Shown one piece after another: positions 1-11,507 of a stretch of DNA of 64,000 bases. This DNA is from Onchidella celtica (taxonomy: Eukaryota; Mollusca; Gastropoda; Systellommatophora; Onchidiidae). Within the stretch, counting starts at the first letter, position 1. Each line of letters opens with the position of its first letter. The translations under genes and the position numbers were made by a program. The notes beneath the pieces were generated by a model. It did not search any database. It saw only the letters and a list, made by a program, of their open reading frames with translations, and was not told the origin of the DNA. The DNA is taken from contig OZ007581.1 in NCBI GenBank assembly GCA_963931925.1, positions 29,478,198 to 29,542,197 of the forward strand, in the 5' to 3' direction.

Positions 1-1428
1 TTAAGAATTTATCCCTAGATGGTCCTCAGTATTGACTCAATTCAGACACTAAACCCAATGCCCGAAACATCTTGAGACAGGTGAGAATTTTCAATCTCGA
101 CCATGGGATTCAATTAACTCTTAGATGTCCAATCAAAGCATAGTGCATCTTTTGCATTCCTTCCACAGGCCAAAATGACGCAGCGTGCATCAAATCAGCT
201 GGACCTCTTTGTACTCAGCACCTCTGTGATTCTAAGTTTTCTTTAATCTTCATTCAAATCTTTGCACTAATATACCTTTTTATAGAATTAAGTGACATTA
301 ATGATTAAGTACTTTTTTCTTTAATGGCACCAATAAATAAACGAGTACTCTTATATCTTTCAAAGCAGTCAAAAATTAATGTGGGCAAAATCTATAAAAA
401 TTATGCAGAAAATACACAGCTCTTAAATAATTAAGAGACTATAAAACAGATGAATCAAATTATGTCCCTATGACAGCTAAGTGAGCTCACAGCATTATTG
501 TATGACTTACCTGGTCTAGTCAGTAAAAAAAAAAAAGCAGATATGATCCACATGGAGTTACATAATACAATTACTTGCCATTATATTGCTCAAAAACATC
601 TTTTGTGCATGCTGAAGAGATTCTAAGGAATTATTATCTACCAAAACTTCAGTTTCAAACAAAATCACCCCTGGCCGATTAAAAATGCCATTTCCTCTGC
701 TCACCTAGTGCCGAATTTAGACTTAGCATGGTCCCAAGCTGTATAAAGCTTGGAGGCCCCTTGATAAAATGTTACTCCGGAAGGTTTAAAAAATATTAGC
801 ACCAAAACAGGACTTTGGGTCGCCATAAATGACTGAAAACTTATATGCGACTTTTACTTATTAAATTTTATAGCAAGATATTTAAATTATATTCCAATGA
901 CTGAATTTCTGAAATTTTGTGAGGTCCGAATGCTGTGGGGTTATTTAGCTAATCATCTCTGCTCTACGCTAATGGCATAGGTTGCTTTTGATGCTTTCAG
1001 GATATTAAGAAAAAAATTGTTTCTTTTCTTGTCATTTAGTGACTTGTGGCATTATGATTCTGTTGGATTATTACATTTTCCTATTGGCGCATTTCTCTTT
1101 CTATAATATTATCTGATAGCCCTCATACTCATGAATACAATGAACCGTCAGTTGAATTTTGGCACAAGTCTGACATATGCCGTTATCGCAGAGCAGTGAC
1201 AATATATGACATTCAATTATTTAATAGCAAGGTATTTAAATTATTTTCCAATGACTTCATTTCTGGCATTTCTGAAATTTTTGTGAGGTCCGAAGCTGTA
1301 GCAGCTTATTAGGATTAATGTGTAAATCCGGCTCTGCACTCATACTGCGATTAATTACTACTTTGACAAACTAAGTCACATATTACTATGGTATGATAAA
1401 CAAAAACAAATTCAATCGAAAACTCGAA
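1..1428. other. Non-coding flank with a duplicated ~120-bp segment
   Basis: No convincing coding exon is visible. Two imperfect direct copies of one segment lie at about 858-975 and 1219-1345. Both share the run tatttaaattat, the phrase ccaatgact, and then tgtgaggtccgaa. They look like two copies of a dispersed non-coding repeat. The stretch lies downstream (3') of the minus-strand ubiquitin-like gene, so part of it may be that gene's 3' untranslated region; I could not identify a clear polyadenylation site. Confidence 0.4.
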
Positions 1429-1694
1429 TTATGGGAAAGAATATTTCAGCCGTGTGTCTCGCAGCACAATGGTGTCATGGTCTTCCACTCCTTGGTTATA
1501 GAGAGAGGTTTCGTCCTGCAAAGGACTGTTCTTGTGAATCAGGGCAATGTTTTCCACAGGGACACTTGTCATATTGGACAGGTCACTTTTCAGGTCCAAA
1601 GAGGCCCTTGTAGGGTCTAGGGTCACATTCATATGAAGACCAGTGCCCTGAGGCTGTTCGTAGATTATCAGCACTCGAATATCTGGTGAGGCCT
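1429..1694 (-). CDS. Terminal exon encoding the ubiquitin-like domain
   Basis: The exon begins after a tttctcag acceptor at 1695-1696 and runs 88 codons to TAA at 1429-1431. It carries nearly the whole ubiquitin-like fold. It starts in phase 1, matching the donor of the exon at 2589-2624, so the junction codon reads Glu. Confidence 0.65.
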
Positions 1695-4600
1695 CTGAGA
1701 AATGAATTGTAGATTTTAATTAGAATTTAATTGAATAGTCTGGTGATCATTCTCTGTCATTTCAGGTCTATCATATATATAATTATATAAGACATGAGAA
1801 TATATTATACGCATACACACATCTATCCCTATAATAATTATAATATTGTTATTATATTTTCCAGTCCAAACAAACTACATGTACATCTTTCCAGTCACAT
1901 GACAAGGTCAATTCATCCACCTAAAATGGCTGTCATCTTTTTTTAACCGTCCGTAACCCACCCCCCCCCCCCACCCAATCAGTGGGGGACCTACATTTTT
2001 GGGACCCTGAAGCTGCAACCCTTTCCAACCAGCAACATCCAAAATTCACTAATCACAAATAGTTTCCTTAGGGCCCCTCTGGGATTTGGGTCCCTGAAGC
2101 TAAAGCTTCATTAGTTTCATAGTACATGTAGATCCGCCACTGGCCCCAATCCTGCTTTGCTTTCTACCCGTCTACATAATATCACTTCACTCAGCAGCTA
2201 TAATCCACACACTAAAACCCCTAACCCAAAAAACCTCATTTCACCCATACAAAGGGTTATAATGTACATTTAAGTCGATCAATGCACAAACTTACTACAA
2301 CACAATATACAAAGTGATGTGATGGCTTTCGGCAGGCCAGTACACATTTTAAAGTGATAAACAGTTTTAGCTGCAGCCACCGTGTTCTCCTTGTGTTTCA
2401 TTTTCTCATTCCGTCCATGCATATTTTTTACATACTGTAGCTGAGATAAGCTACAATACACTGCTAGTTAATGTCCGCTAATAATAGTAATTGGCTGTTA
2501 TTGAAAGATAAAAAATGTAACACGGTAGCCCCTAAAATTATCTTTAATGCTTTTGTGGTTCTAGAATGAATGGAGCAATGTAAGTTACCTAAGCTGATGC
2601 CACCTTTTTTCTGCTGGTCATTATCTGGAAAAGAGATATGAAATATTGCATTACAAATAATTCAGAGTGTCATCAGCATCATCATCATTATTATCATCAG
2701 CATCATCTCCATCATCATCTTCTTCATTACAGACATCGTCTCGGCCTCAGGCAGAGACAATTACTTGACATAATGTCAGACTCTCGGCCCAGACCACAAA
2801 TTAAAAAATAACAATACCGCTAAATAATAATAATATAAGTTATGCCTGTTCACAATGCCATGCAGTAATACACTATATAACGATTTTGTCACCATTGCAC
2901 GCAGTCACTTTGAACTTCATTAATTTTGTAGCCTACTAAAATTAAAGGTACAGCGTTATCAGTTCATACGCGAATGTAGCATGACAAGCTATGTACATAA
3001 GCTTACATGTAGTTCCATATCATATGGGATGCCAAATTTCAATGATGGATGCCCCCCCCCCCCCCCCCCCCATCCGATCAATACACTTTTACTTCCGCCT
3101 TTTTTTTTAAAAGTTCATTTCTGACTTTGGACAAATTGTCTTTTATCAACGGCCTGTCAAATAAGATGCCATAGAAAAGGTCCGAATGCAAACTGAGCAG
3201 GCACAAATAAAAAGAACATATCAGTAGCAACTCTTATCCCAATATTATGCCAAGACTCATTTGACACTGCGATGCAGATGAGGTACTCATTGAAAAGGTT
3301 AACAAAATTACATTGTATGGAAACCAAAAATGAACACATTTTCTAAACCCTGAGCATTTTATCAGGCGGGTGGGGCCCTGGTGGCGAGAAAGACCAAATT
3401 GCGGGTCAAAGGAACTGTGAATTGCTGACTTATTTCCCTTTCCTTTTTCTTTTTTCCTTGCGAAGTACGAGCGAACCAGAGGTGGGGGGAGCTGCTTAAA
3501 CTCATAATTAACAAAAATTATTTTAACATGTTCAGTTAGATAGAGTTGTGTATGCTGGACTCAATAGTCAGGCCTAATCTATATTTTCAATCAAAGAGAT
3601 ACTTACAGCAAGTTTATCTGACTTAGAACCTTCATTTTAATTCAAGGCAGTGACCCACATTTCTTTTCATTCATTTGGATGTTTGTACAAACGTGCGTAG
3701 TTATTTTGTTTATTATAATTATGCCAGTAAAGACATTAAATGGAAATTTTCCTTAACAGTTTTTCTTAAACATTACAATTAAATACATAAACAAATAAAT
3801 AAATGAGTGAATGAATGAGTAAATAAATAAATAAATAAAATAGAGTTTTTAAGTGTATAAGGGGCTGCAAACAGCATTCATTCAAATGAGATTACCTGTA
3901 ACATCAAAATATATGACATGGGTATCAAATTACATAACTTTTGTTCTTGTTTGAACACTGTTTTTGACTTACCCTCAAAATTATCATTATATGCACTCCA
4001 AAAAATGCCCATGCTTGGTTTTGTCGATGGATTCATGTGGAAAAATGTCACTCGGAATTCGTAGCACACCTCTGGAAAGGGAAAAAAATGAAAGTTGGTA
4101 AGTCATAGCGTTGTGTTTATAATGGTGATTCGCTCTAAGGTGTGTTGGGGTGGAGAGGTGACAGCAAGAAAAGAGGGAGTATGCCAGTTAAGACATCATT
4201 AATTCAAATTATCAAAATAAGCGATGGGGCTATGAAATGTATACGTTATGATATGACAATATACATAACACAAACAAACACATATACACATATTGTATCA
4301 TGAATATGTTTCATGAAGGACCTCACGGGGAGACAAAATATAATAGCAAAAATGTCCGGAAAGACAGACAGAGACAATGAAGAATGACAAAAAAATTAAT
4401 GAACAAAAGAAAGAAGGAAGGAGAAATAAAAGCAACATATAGGTTTAGAATAGTGATACATGTAATAATAAAAAAGAAGTTTCAAAAGCCTAATATTTCA
4501 AATACTGACTTCTAAAGCAAATCTCAGTTGAACAATAATAATATTACGTGTCCTTGTAAAATCTGAATTTCTCCAAGGAAGTATTACTCCCACGTGATCA

Positions 4601-4791
4601 TCAATTAAATCCAATTAAATTTAATTTCCCCCTTAAATGATTATGGTAATTTTGCTCTGATTTAGAAATAACTATCTTCGGCTCTGGTGTCCGCTTACCC
4701 CTAAACCATATTAAGTAACACATTGTATAATACACTGTGTTTGAGTCTGAGCCTGGAGAAAGCACGTCGACCCGATAACGGGCACATTGTG
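1429..4791 (-). CDS. Partial gene: unknown protein ending in a ubiquitin-like domain (four 3' exons)
   Basis: Four minus-strand exons can be joined with matching phase-1 borders: 4791-4699, 4071-3973, 2624-2589 and 1694-1429, the last ending in TAA. All internal borders are GT..AG and each internal exon is a multiple of three. The 163-residue C-terminal piece has two parts. About residues 1-63 contain YRVDVLSPGS, YYTMCYLIWF and YEFRVTFF followed by GIFWSAYND; the tyrosine/arginine strand followed by a tryptophan strand faintly resembles PA14 domains. Residues ~78-155 look like a ubiquitin fold: a beta hairpin beginning IRVLIIYEQPQG, a helix-like LDLKSDLSNMT, then ENIALIHKNSPLQDETSL and a final DTIVLRD strand. 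No terminal Gly-Gly is present, so it would not be a conjugated modifier. Upstream exons were not found; the next 5' sequence is repeat-rich. Function unknown. The exon structure is well supported; the domain reading is inference. Confidence 0.62.
2589..2624 (-). CDS. 36-bp linker exon of the ubiquitin-like gene
   Basis: It is bordered by ttttccag and gtaactta on the minus strand. It encodes a short hydrophilic linker (DNDQQKKGGISL) in phase 1-1. It is far too short to be found by ORF length and is supported by splice signals and frame continuity with both neighbours. Confidence 0.55.
   Translation of the reverse strand: MMTSRKKVASA
3973..4071 (-). CDS. 99-bp internal exon of the ubiquitin-like gene
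   Basis: It is bordered by ctttccag and gtaagtc on the minus strand, phase 1-1. It encodes EVCYEFRVTFFHMNP, then GIFWSAYNDNFE, a beta-rich segment with a PA14-like look. It joins in frame to the exons at 4699-4791 and 2589-2624. Confidence 0.58.
4699..4791 (-). CDS. 93-bp internal exon of the ubiquitin-like gene
   Basis: It is bordered by tttttcccag and gtaagcgg on the minus strand, phase 1-1. It encodes AQCARYRVDVLSPGS and a hydrophobic TVYYTMCYLIWFR strand. This is the most upstream exon I could join with confidence; the open frame continues past the acceptor by chance only. Confidence 0.52.
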
Positions 4792-5352
4792 CTGGGAAAA
4801 AGCAAGACGATAGACAGAATATAATCGAACGATACAGAAGCACCCGTCAACCAACCGTGTATAATATATTAATGGATGACTTTATTCATACCCTCTGTAA
4901 TATTTACAACTTTAAGCACCATTGAAATGTTATTTCTGACCAATCGCAATTCGCACAAGAAGAATAAATATTATGTTGGATAAAGACCAGAACTTAAAGA
5001 AGTCCTCACTTCTACGGCAGTATGACACTGTGTCCATTTATACCTCCTCAACATATTTATCAAAGAAATCACGACCTTAGTACCGTACTTGTTTGTTCCA
5101 ACTCCACTTTTTTTTTCCACAAATGAAATATTCGACGTTAAAATATTAATGTTTGCGGCTATAGTGTTATGAATTAAAGAGTTAGAATACATGGGAACCG
5201 TGAAACAGCTTGATAAGTGCCACAATACATTTTAAATGAGTGTCAAAGTGTGCATTTGTTATACCCCTCCTATATACCAAAAAAGGTCTCCAGTCTTTCA
5301 GGAAATGGAGATAGAACAAACAAGATCTAAGGTCACCAAATATAACGTAATT
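4792..5352. other. Unassigned sequence between the ubiquitin-like gene and an LTR element
   Basis: The stretch is AT-rich and holds only short ORFs with no recognisable domain. It may contain further 5' exons of the minus-strand gene, but no splice-bounded coding segment stood out. Confidence 0.3.
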
Positions 5353-5356
5353 AATC

Positions 5357-6299
5357 TGTGAGAGGATGAACGACTTTCTATTTTTAATGTGCTTTCATGG
5401 TAACTCTGGTGCGTGAGTGAGGGACGGCCACTCATAGTAGTTTATGGACACTTGGCCGAGTACCATTAATTGGATTATTTCCCTTGTAATACTAGCGCGG
5501 GACCCGTTATTCACATCACGGTGAAAAGCGCGCATTTTGATTGGTCAGTTGGAAATGTTGACCACCGGGCTTCCAACTCTTATATCATGGCTTTAAGTTT
5601 CTTACAACTCGCTCCTTCGTTGTTATCCACCGACAGAAAGACGGGAACCCGAATTCATTTTTGAGAGTAGACAATACCCTATCGGTACAAAATAGGTACT
5701 CATGATAACGTTTGTTATCAATGGAGATACGTCGTATTAATGGACGAAAGTATCCCGCACAAAATTGTCGAATGTTGTTAGTCCTGACACTTTGAAAATT
5801 TATATTAAAACTATTACCGGGTTTCTGGTATAAGTAGTCAGTTAGAATTTTAGCCGCGCGTTTCTACTTTATATTGGTACCAACTTTGTTGTACTTTGAT
5901 GCACATGTCCTATTGAAATAATTAATAAGAGGATCTCGGATTTAAGGTAAACCACGAGTTAGACGCATGGTATCCCCGATAAATCCAACCTGGGTCAAAT
6001 TTATTCAATTATTGCTGGAGGGGACGTTAGAGTAATTTCTGCAGTTTACTGGGATACCTAATTGACTTTTGTGTGCACCCTTTTAACCGTACTGTAAATT
6101 CGATTGTGTTAGGACCCTAACCGGTTATGTTGTTCGGCTGGACTCCATGTCCGAGCCTTTCACTTGTCCAACCATGGACTACGTAATAGCTCTCTCGGAC
6201 GTCCGCGCGGGCTCATAAATAAGATGCGAGTTCGAGTGGTCAACACACCCCATCAAAGACGCAGAGACAAGAGCCGACAGCACAGTGAACCTAGACCGG
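5357..6299 (+). repeat. 5' LTR, truncated at its 3' end
   Basis: It matches 7415-8324 of the 3' LTR almost base for base. The visible differences are one extra T near 5591-5593 and a 32-bp extra block around 6006-6038 (containing ttgctggaggggacgtta) that the 3' LTR lacks. The last ~285 bp of the LTR, including the polyadenylation region, are gone. Confidence 0.8.
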
Positions 6300-6794
6300 T
6301 GTCTGGTACTCCCAGCCCACCACCCTTGCCAGCCACACCTAGTCAATCCAACATTTTCTGGTGTCAAGAAGTGGGATACACAGAAGGGTTAGTTTGTAGT
6401 GTAGAAAACCCAGCCATGGAAATTTTTAGTTTGAAGCCCAGCCAGCCAGCCAACCCCTGCCCCACCCCATAGGAACCAGGGAGCCACGAAGACCAACGCC
6501 CTCCAACATCAACTCAACATTCAGGACTTGTATCCCAGTCCTGTGTACACCACCCATCCCACTGCAGTCAACAGGGACCCGTTGCGGGTATTTCATCCCG
6601 CAATCTACACGTATCTGCAACATCCGCCCCCACAGCCTGCGTCGACCAGTGTCTGGTACTTCCCGGCTCACCACCCTTGCCAGCCACCTGCAGCCCGACC
6701 GGACCTTCAACCTGGGATGACAACTTCCCAGCGCCTACCTCCTGTGCGACGGTCCAGCCGCCCACACAGACAACCCCAGAGATTGGACCTCTGA
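6300..6794 (+). pseudogene. C-terminal remnant of retrotransposon pol
   Basis: The open frame to the TAG/TGA region ends at 6794 with a Pro/Arg-rich tail (PPVRRSSRPHRQPQRLDL). This is typical of the extreme C-terminus of Gypsy-type integrases, where basic R-R-S/P-x-R motifs are common. No catalytic residue remains. Inside it, a ~40-bp segment around gtgtctggtact, then ccacccttgccagccac, occurs twice (about 6299-6341 and 6649-6691), an internal duplication. Confidence 0.5.
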
Positions 6795-7414
6795 CTCTTA
6801 TTAGTGATTAACATTAGACATTGACTGTGAGTGCAGAAAGAGCAGGGGAGCGCACCCATCAAGACCCCCCCCCGAGTTTCCATCAGGCCAGATGATAGAC
6901 CACCGAATCCAAGGGAGCTCCGCCTCAAGATTTTAAGTTAGAGAGTATGCCCATGTTGGCTTTCTCCACAGCTTAGTTACAATGACTTTTAATGCCTATG
7001 TTGACCTTGCCTTTTCATTGCACTAGTGCCCTTATTAGCTTATAGCATATTGTATTTTTTTTTCGTACTGTTCGATCCTACGTTAACCCTGATAGTGGTC
7101 TGGGACCACCGTTGCAGGTCTGGGACCTGTTGTTTTGTCCATATGATGTAACTTACTACAGCCAGAGCTGAGACTGTTGTGTACATCTTCAGGATGCCAG
7201 TAGTAACTTAGCCGGTTCACGCCACCTGTTAGTAGTTATAAAGAGGATGGACCATTGTTGTACTTCGGTTCACTGTGTGTAATTTGCAATTGTTCTACCC
7301 TAAGTGATGGTATCATAGCCCCTTAGAGTTTGATTATACCTTCAGTGGTCTTTTGTAAACCTTTGAATTGATGTATGTGTCACGTAAGGGACTACGTGAC
7401 TTAGCAGGGGAGAA
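6795..7414 (+). other. 3' untranslated part of the LTR element with polypurine tract
   Basis: This is non-coding sequence between the pol stop and the 3' LTR. It ends in the purine tract at about 7403-7414, directly before the TG of the LTR. A short repeated phrase (ggtctgggacc, ggtctgggacct) lies near 7095-7130. Confidence 0.5.
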
Positions 7415-8610
7415 TGTGAGAGGATGAACGACTTTCTATTTTTAATGTGCTTTCATGGTAACTCTGGTGCGTGAGTGAGGGACGGCCACTCATAGTAGTT
7501 TATGGACACTTGGCCGAGTACCATTAATTGGATTATTTCCCTTGTAATACTAGCGCGGGACCCGTTATTCACATCACGGTGAAAAGCGCGCATTTTGATT
7601 GGTCAGTTGGAAATGTTGACCACCGGGCTTCCAACTCTTATATCATGGCTTAAGTTTCTTACAACTCGCTCCTTCGTTGTTATCCACCGACAGAAAGACG
7701 GGAACCCGAATTCATTTTTGAGAGTAGACAATACCCTATCGGTACAAAATAGGTACTCATGATAACGTTTGTTATCAATGGAGATACGTCGTATTAATGG
7801 ACGAAAGTATCCCGCACAAAATTGTCGAATGTTGTTAGTCCTGACACTTTGAAAATTTATATTAAAACTATTACCGGGTTTCTGGTATAAGTAGTCAGTT
7901 AGAATTTTAGCCGCGCGTTTCTACTTTATATTGGTACCAACTTTGTTGTACTTTGATGCACATGTCCTATTGAAATAATTAATAAGAGGATCTCGGATTT
8001 AAGGTAAACCACGAGTTAGACGCATGGTATCCCCGATAAATCCAACCTGGGTCAAATTTATTTCTGCAGTTTACTGGGATACCTAATTGACTTTTGTGTG
8101 CACCCTTTTAACCGTACTGTAAATTCGATTGTGTTAGGACCCTAACCGGTTATGTTGTTCGGCTGGACTCCATGTCCGAGCCTTTCACTTGTCCAACCAT
8201 GGACTACGTAATAGCTCTCTCGGACGTCCGCGCGGGCTCATAAATAAGATGCGAGTTCGAGTGGTCAACACACCCCATCAAAGACGCAGAGACAAGAGCC
8301 GACAGCACAGTGAACCTAGACCGGCGGCGGCCTGCCGTGGCGCGCCTCGCCCAAAACATGGCCTAGTCCAGTTGCGCCAGTAGCAGAGAGACTTTGGCTT
8401 ATGGCTGGTTGGGCTTCTTTTTCTGGGTTTCTTTTTTCTTTTTCTTGGTAGAGTTTTTCCTATGCCTTTTTGGTAGCGATACCTTTGTTAGGCTTTTGAA
8501 TAAATAAGATTGCCAGCAGAACCCTGTGTTTGTTAATCCTGTGTATCCTTAAGGGAGTTACTATTGAACCCACGCAGTAACCACATTAGCCACTCGTAGT
8601 TCACCCAACA
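7415..8610 (+). repeat. 3' LTR (1196 bp)
   Basis: It begins tgtgagagg and ends cacccaaca, followed by aatc. A polyadenylation signal (aataaa) lies within ttttgaataaataag near 8495-8510. A G/C-rich stretch (ccggcggcggcctgccgtgg) follows the point where the 5' copy is cut. Confidence 0.8.
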
Positions 8611-8614
8611 AATC

Positions 8615-10704
8615 ATACAGTTATCACAAATTTGAACGCCACTATTATTAATTATTTAGAAAGCTGCCTGCAGCAAATTCCAACTCCTATTACAATAATA
8701 AATATTTTGAATGGTGGATGGTTTACGGAATAGGGATTTAAAAAAAAAAAAGTCATCACTTCCACTACACTGTGTCGGTTTACCCATGAATGTACGTAGG
8801 ACCTGCTTACAATGATAATAATAATAAAAATAACAACAACAACAATAATAATAATACATGTAATAATGACGTACACTGTATCCGTTGTAGTAACCAGAAC
8901 TTTGAATACTATTAAAACATTACTGTACCTTTAGCAAATCCCAACTCATAAATACAAAATAAACATTTCGGATATTGGGTAGTTAACACAAGAGAATAAA
9001 ATCCTATCAGGGAGGCATTTAAAGTGTATACTATTACTCAGTCTATTGCATTTATTTAAAAATATCCCACACTAACTTACACAAGTGTAGAAATGTCCAC
9101 AGTCAGGCTATTCTGCACTTCAGTTTTATCGTGAAATAATGTGGCAACATTCATTAAATTTATCTGATAAGACAAAAGCCGGATATTACACCAGGCTCCG
9201 GTGCAGGAGAGATAGTCGCCGGTTGAGAGAATACGGACACGTCATACACACAAAACAGAAGTACGGGTTGGCACGAAGTTGAAATGTGTGGTCATACAGA
9301 TAAGCAGCCCCCCAAATAATTGTGTGGTCACACAGATAAGCACCCCCCCCCACACACAATTCATTTTTTAAAAAGTTTTTTTTGAAGATAGTCCTCGCGA
9401 TCGAAAAAAAACATTTTTTTTTTTTTTGATGAATGTATTGAGGTTTTAGAATTAAAATTTACTTCATACTTTCTTGCTATTTGTTACTTAGAGCTTCGCA
9501 GATAATAGTCATTTCTTTTCTAAATTTTTTTATTTTGTTTGTTTGTTTGTTATTGTTGTTGTTGTTGTTTTACTTCAACTGAAAGACAGCTATGTAGGAC
9601 GAGAAGACAGCGAGGGATCTATGGGTAGAGAGAAACAAATAATTGCTCCAGGACTGGACAATACGCTGGTCTCAGACAGCATAGCGAAACAGAACTGATA
9701 AGGAGGAAGGAAACATCTAAAAAAAAAAAAAAACAATGGAGGGGGTGATGGAGTCGGTACAAAATCATAAATGGAGTATCCACGAAAAAAAACGGAATAC
9801 GTCAACAATTTTTTAAAATTTTTTTAAAGTTTCCTTTTCTTTGTTCATACGTGAGTATAGCGCCCAGGTGAACATAGCAGAACAAAAATGAAGACTTACA
9901 GGGGAAAATCGTCAGTTGTCACAAAAAGAAGGTTTGGAGAAATTAGCATTTTAAAGTTTGAAAGTCCATAGGTTGTAAAGCGCATACCTTATCTAAATTT
10001 GCTTCTATTGCTGGACAACGCTTGTTTTTCACTTAACTGGTACGAGAGGAACAAAGCTAAGGATATTAGCTAAGAGCTGAGGGAGGGGGGGGGGTAACTA
10101 TGAAACTCGCATTTTGTGACAACTGACGTTCTTCCCTTGTAGTCTTCAAATAAACATAAAAAGAACCAAAACAGACAAACAAAAACAGTCCCCCAAAAGA
10201 GACAAGATTGTTTGATCAGTTTTTCTTTCTTTCTCCGTTGTGTATTTTCCACAAAAGTGTTCGAGTTAGTACTGGAAATAGGAGAGCTTTATATGGTATG
10301 TATTAAACCTTTTCTTGGTGAAATGGGCACGATAATCCTTTCGGGAAGTAACCACAAAATGCCACAAACACTAAGTTAGTGTAACAATAATAACGATTTG
10401 TGCCATTGGTCACATTAACTTTATGGGGGGGGGGGGGGGGGGAAAGGTTTATTTTCATGTTTTACAAACGTTACAGCAAACCGCTGGCCAACATTTCGCT
10501 TATGGTACGGCAGTATGTGGACGGTCTGGACTAAAGTATGCCAGCTGGCAATGTGACAAGGAAGAAATATTCTCACGGACATATCGATCGCTCTAATATC
10601 AATGTGGGTTACATGCATAGAACACTACTAAACGGCGGGGGATTGCATGCCTGCAGTACTTTGCCTCAAGAAGAGATGAGGAACTTCTTAATGGAAGCAG
10701 CTCT
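8615..10704. other. Gene-free AT-rich DNA with simple repeats
   Basis: No coding exon is supported. It holds an (ATA/ACA)n-like patch at ~8812-8860, a short direct duplication around 9280-9350 (tgtggtca-acagataagca twice, each followed by a C run), several A/T runs, and a long G run near 10424-10441. The apparent ORFs come from low-complexity sequence. Confidence 0.4.
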
Positions 10705-10932
10705 TTAACTCTATGTGTGCCAGTAGCCGATGAATCAGTTCTCCTGCTGGTCACGTTTGTACCACTCACCGATGTATCAGTGCACAAGAATGCTAGGTAA
10801 TTTTGTTTCAGGATGAAAGAAAATCGACTTTCTATTGATAAATGTTGCTGCAGTTAGTCGTCATTCATCTTCCCCACTATTTTCTTCCTATATTGGTGTA
10901 TGTGGAAAAATTCGTGGCACATAACGAGTTAA
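10705..10932. mobile_element. TTAA-bounded MITE (piggyBac-like)
   Basis: The element is 228 bp with TTAA at both ends. Its inverted termini are TTAACTCtatgtgtgcca on the left and, read on the other strand, TTAACTCgttatgtgcca on the right. It is related over most of its length to the copy at 61693-61918; both contain caccgatgtat, gtgcacaagaa and gactttctatt. TTAA targets are characteristic of piggyBac transposases. It has no coding capacity and would depend on a transposase supplied from elsewhere. Confidence 0.65.
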
Positions 10933-11244
10933 GGCTCGCATCGCACCGAGTCAACTCTGTTTAGTCTCGGTTTGGTGGACTATGGAGTTAAACGGAACTG
11001 CGAGCATTAGTCAAACTGAAACACGTCTGTCTCACTGGCTGATTCATATGAAGTTCAAGACTAAGTAAAAAAAAATTGACGTGAAACAACTGGACGCAGT
11101 GCGGTACTAGGCCTGGGGGGGGGGGGTGGGGGGTTGTAACAATAATATAATTATTATAATGCAGCATTAATTAATTGTGATTTGGCAGATTGCGTAGCTG
11201 GGTTGATACCATACTCGACAGAAAGTTGAGAGGACAGAAGTAAC

Positions 11245-11253
11245 ATACATATT

Positions 11254-11291
<38 letters not shown>

Positions 11292-11427
11292 AAAAAGAGA
11301 AAGGGAGAGAGGGGGAGAGAGAGAGAGACATAGGACAGATAGAGAGAGTGAGTGAGATGAGAGAAAAAAGGAGCTGGAGAGGAAGAGAGACAGAATGAGA
11401 GAGAGAGAGACATAGACAAATCGAGCG

Positions 11428-11505
<78 letters not shown>
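11245..11505. repeat. (GA)n microsatellite, about 260 bp
   Basis: A nearly pure GA run is interrupted by short variants (gagaaag, gggaga, gacata). The longest uninterrupted block lies at ~11430-11500. The Ser/Leu-rich ORFs on the minus strand here are artefacts of the repeat. Confidence 0.9.

Positions 11506-11507
<2 letters not shown>

Larger units (their letters stand above)
5353..8614 (+). mobile_element. Internally deleted LTR retrotransposon
   Basis: A 5' LTR portion (5357-6299) and a complete 3' LTR (7415-8610) are nearly identical direct repeats starting tgtgagagg. The element is flanked by the 4-bp direct repeat aatc at 5353-5356 and 8611-8614. A purine-rich tract (agcaggggagaa) sits directly before the 3' LTR, as expected of a plus-strand primer, and fixes the orientation as plus. 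Between the LTRs lie only the last part of pol and a ~620-bp 3' untranslated segment. The primer-binding site, gag, protease and reverse transcriptase are missing. The deletion fused the first LTR, at the sequence agaccgg, to the end of pol. The LTR length of ~1.2 kb and the pol C-terminus fit Gypsy-like elements, but the clade cannot be set. Confidence 0.8.

Noticed and set aside
8189-8383. ORF repeated at 6164 and 8189 with the same start
   Set aside because: Lies in the two LTR copies; duplication is explained by the LTRs, and there is no sign of a protein.
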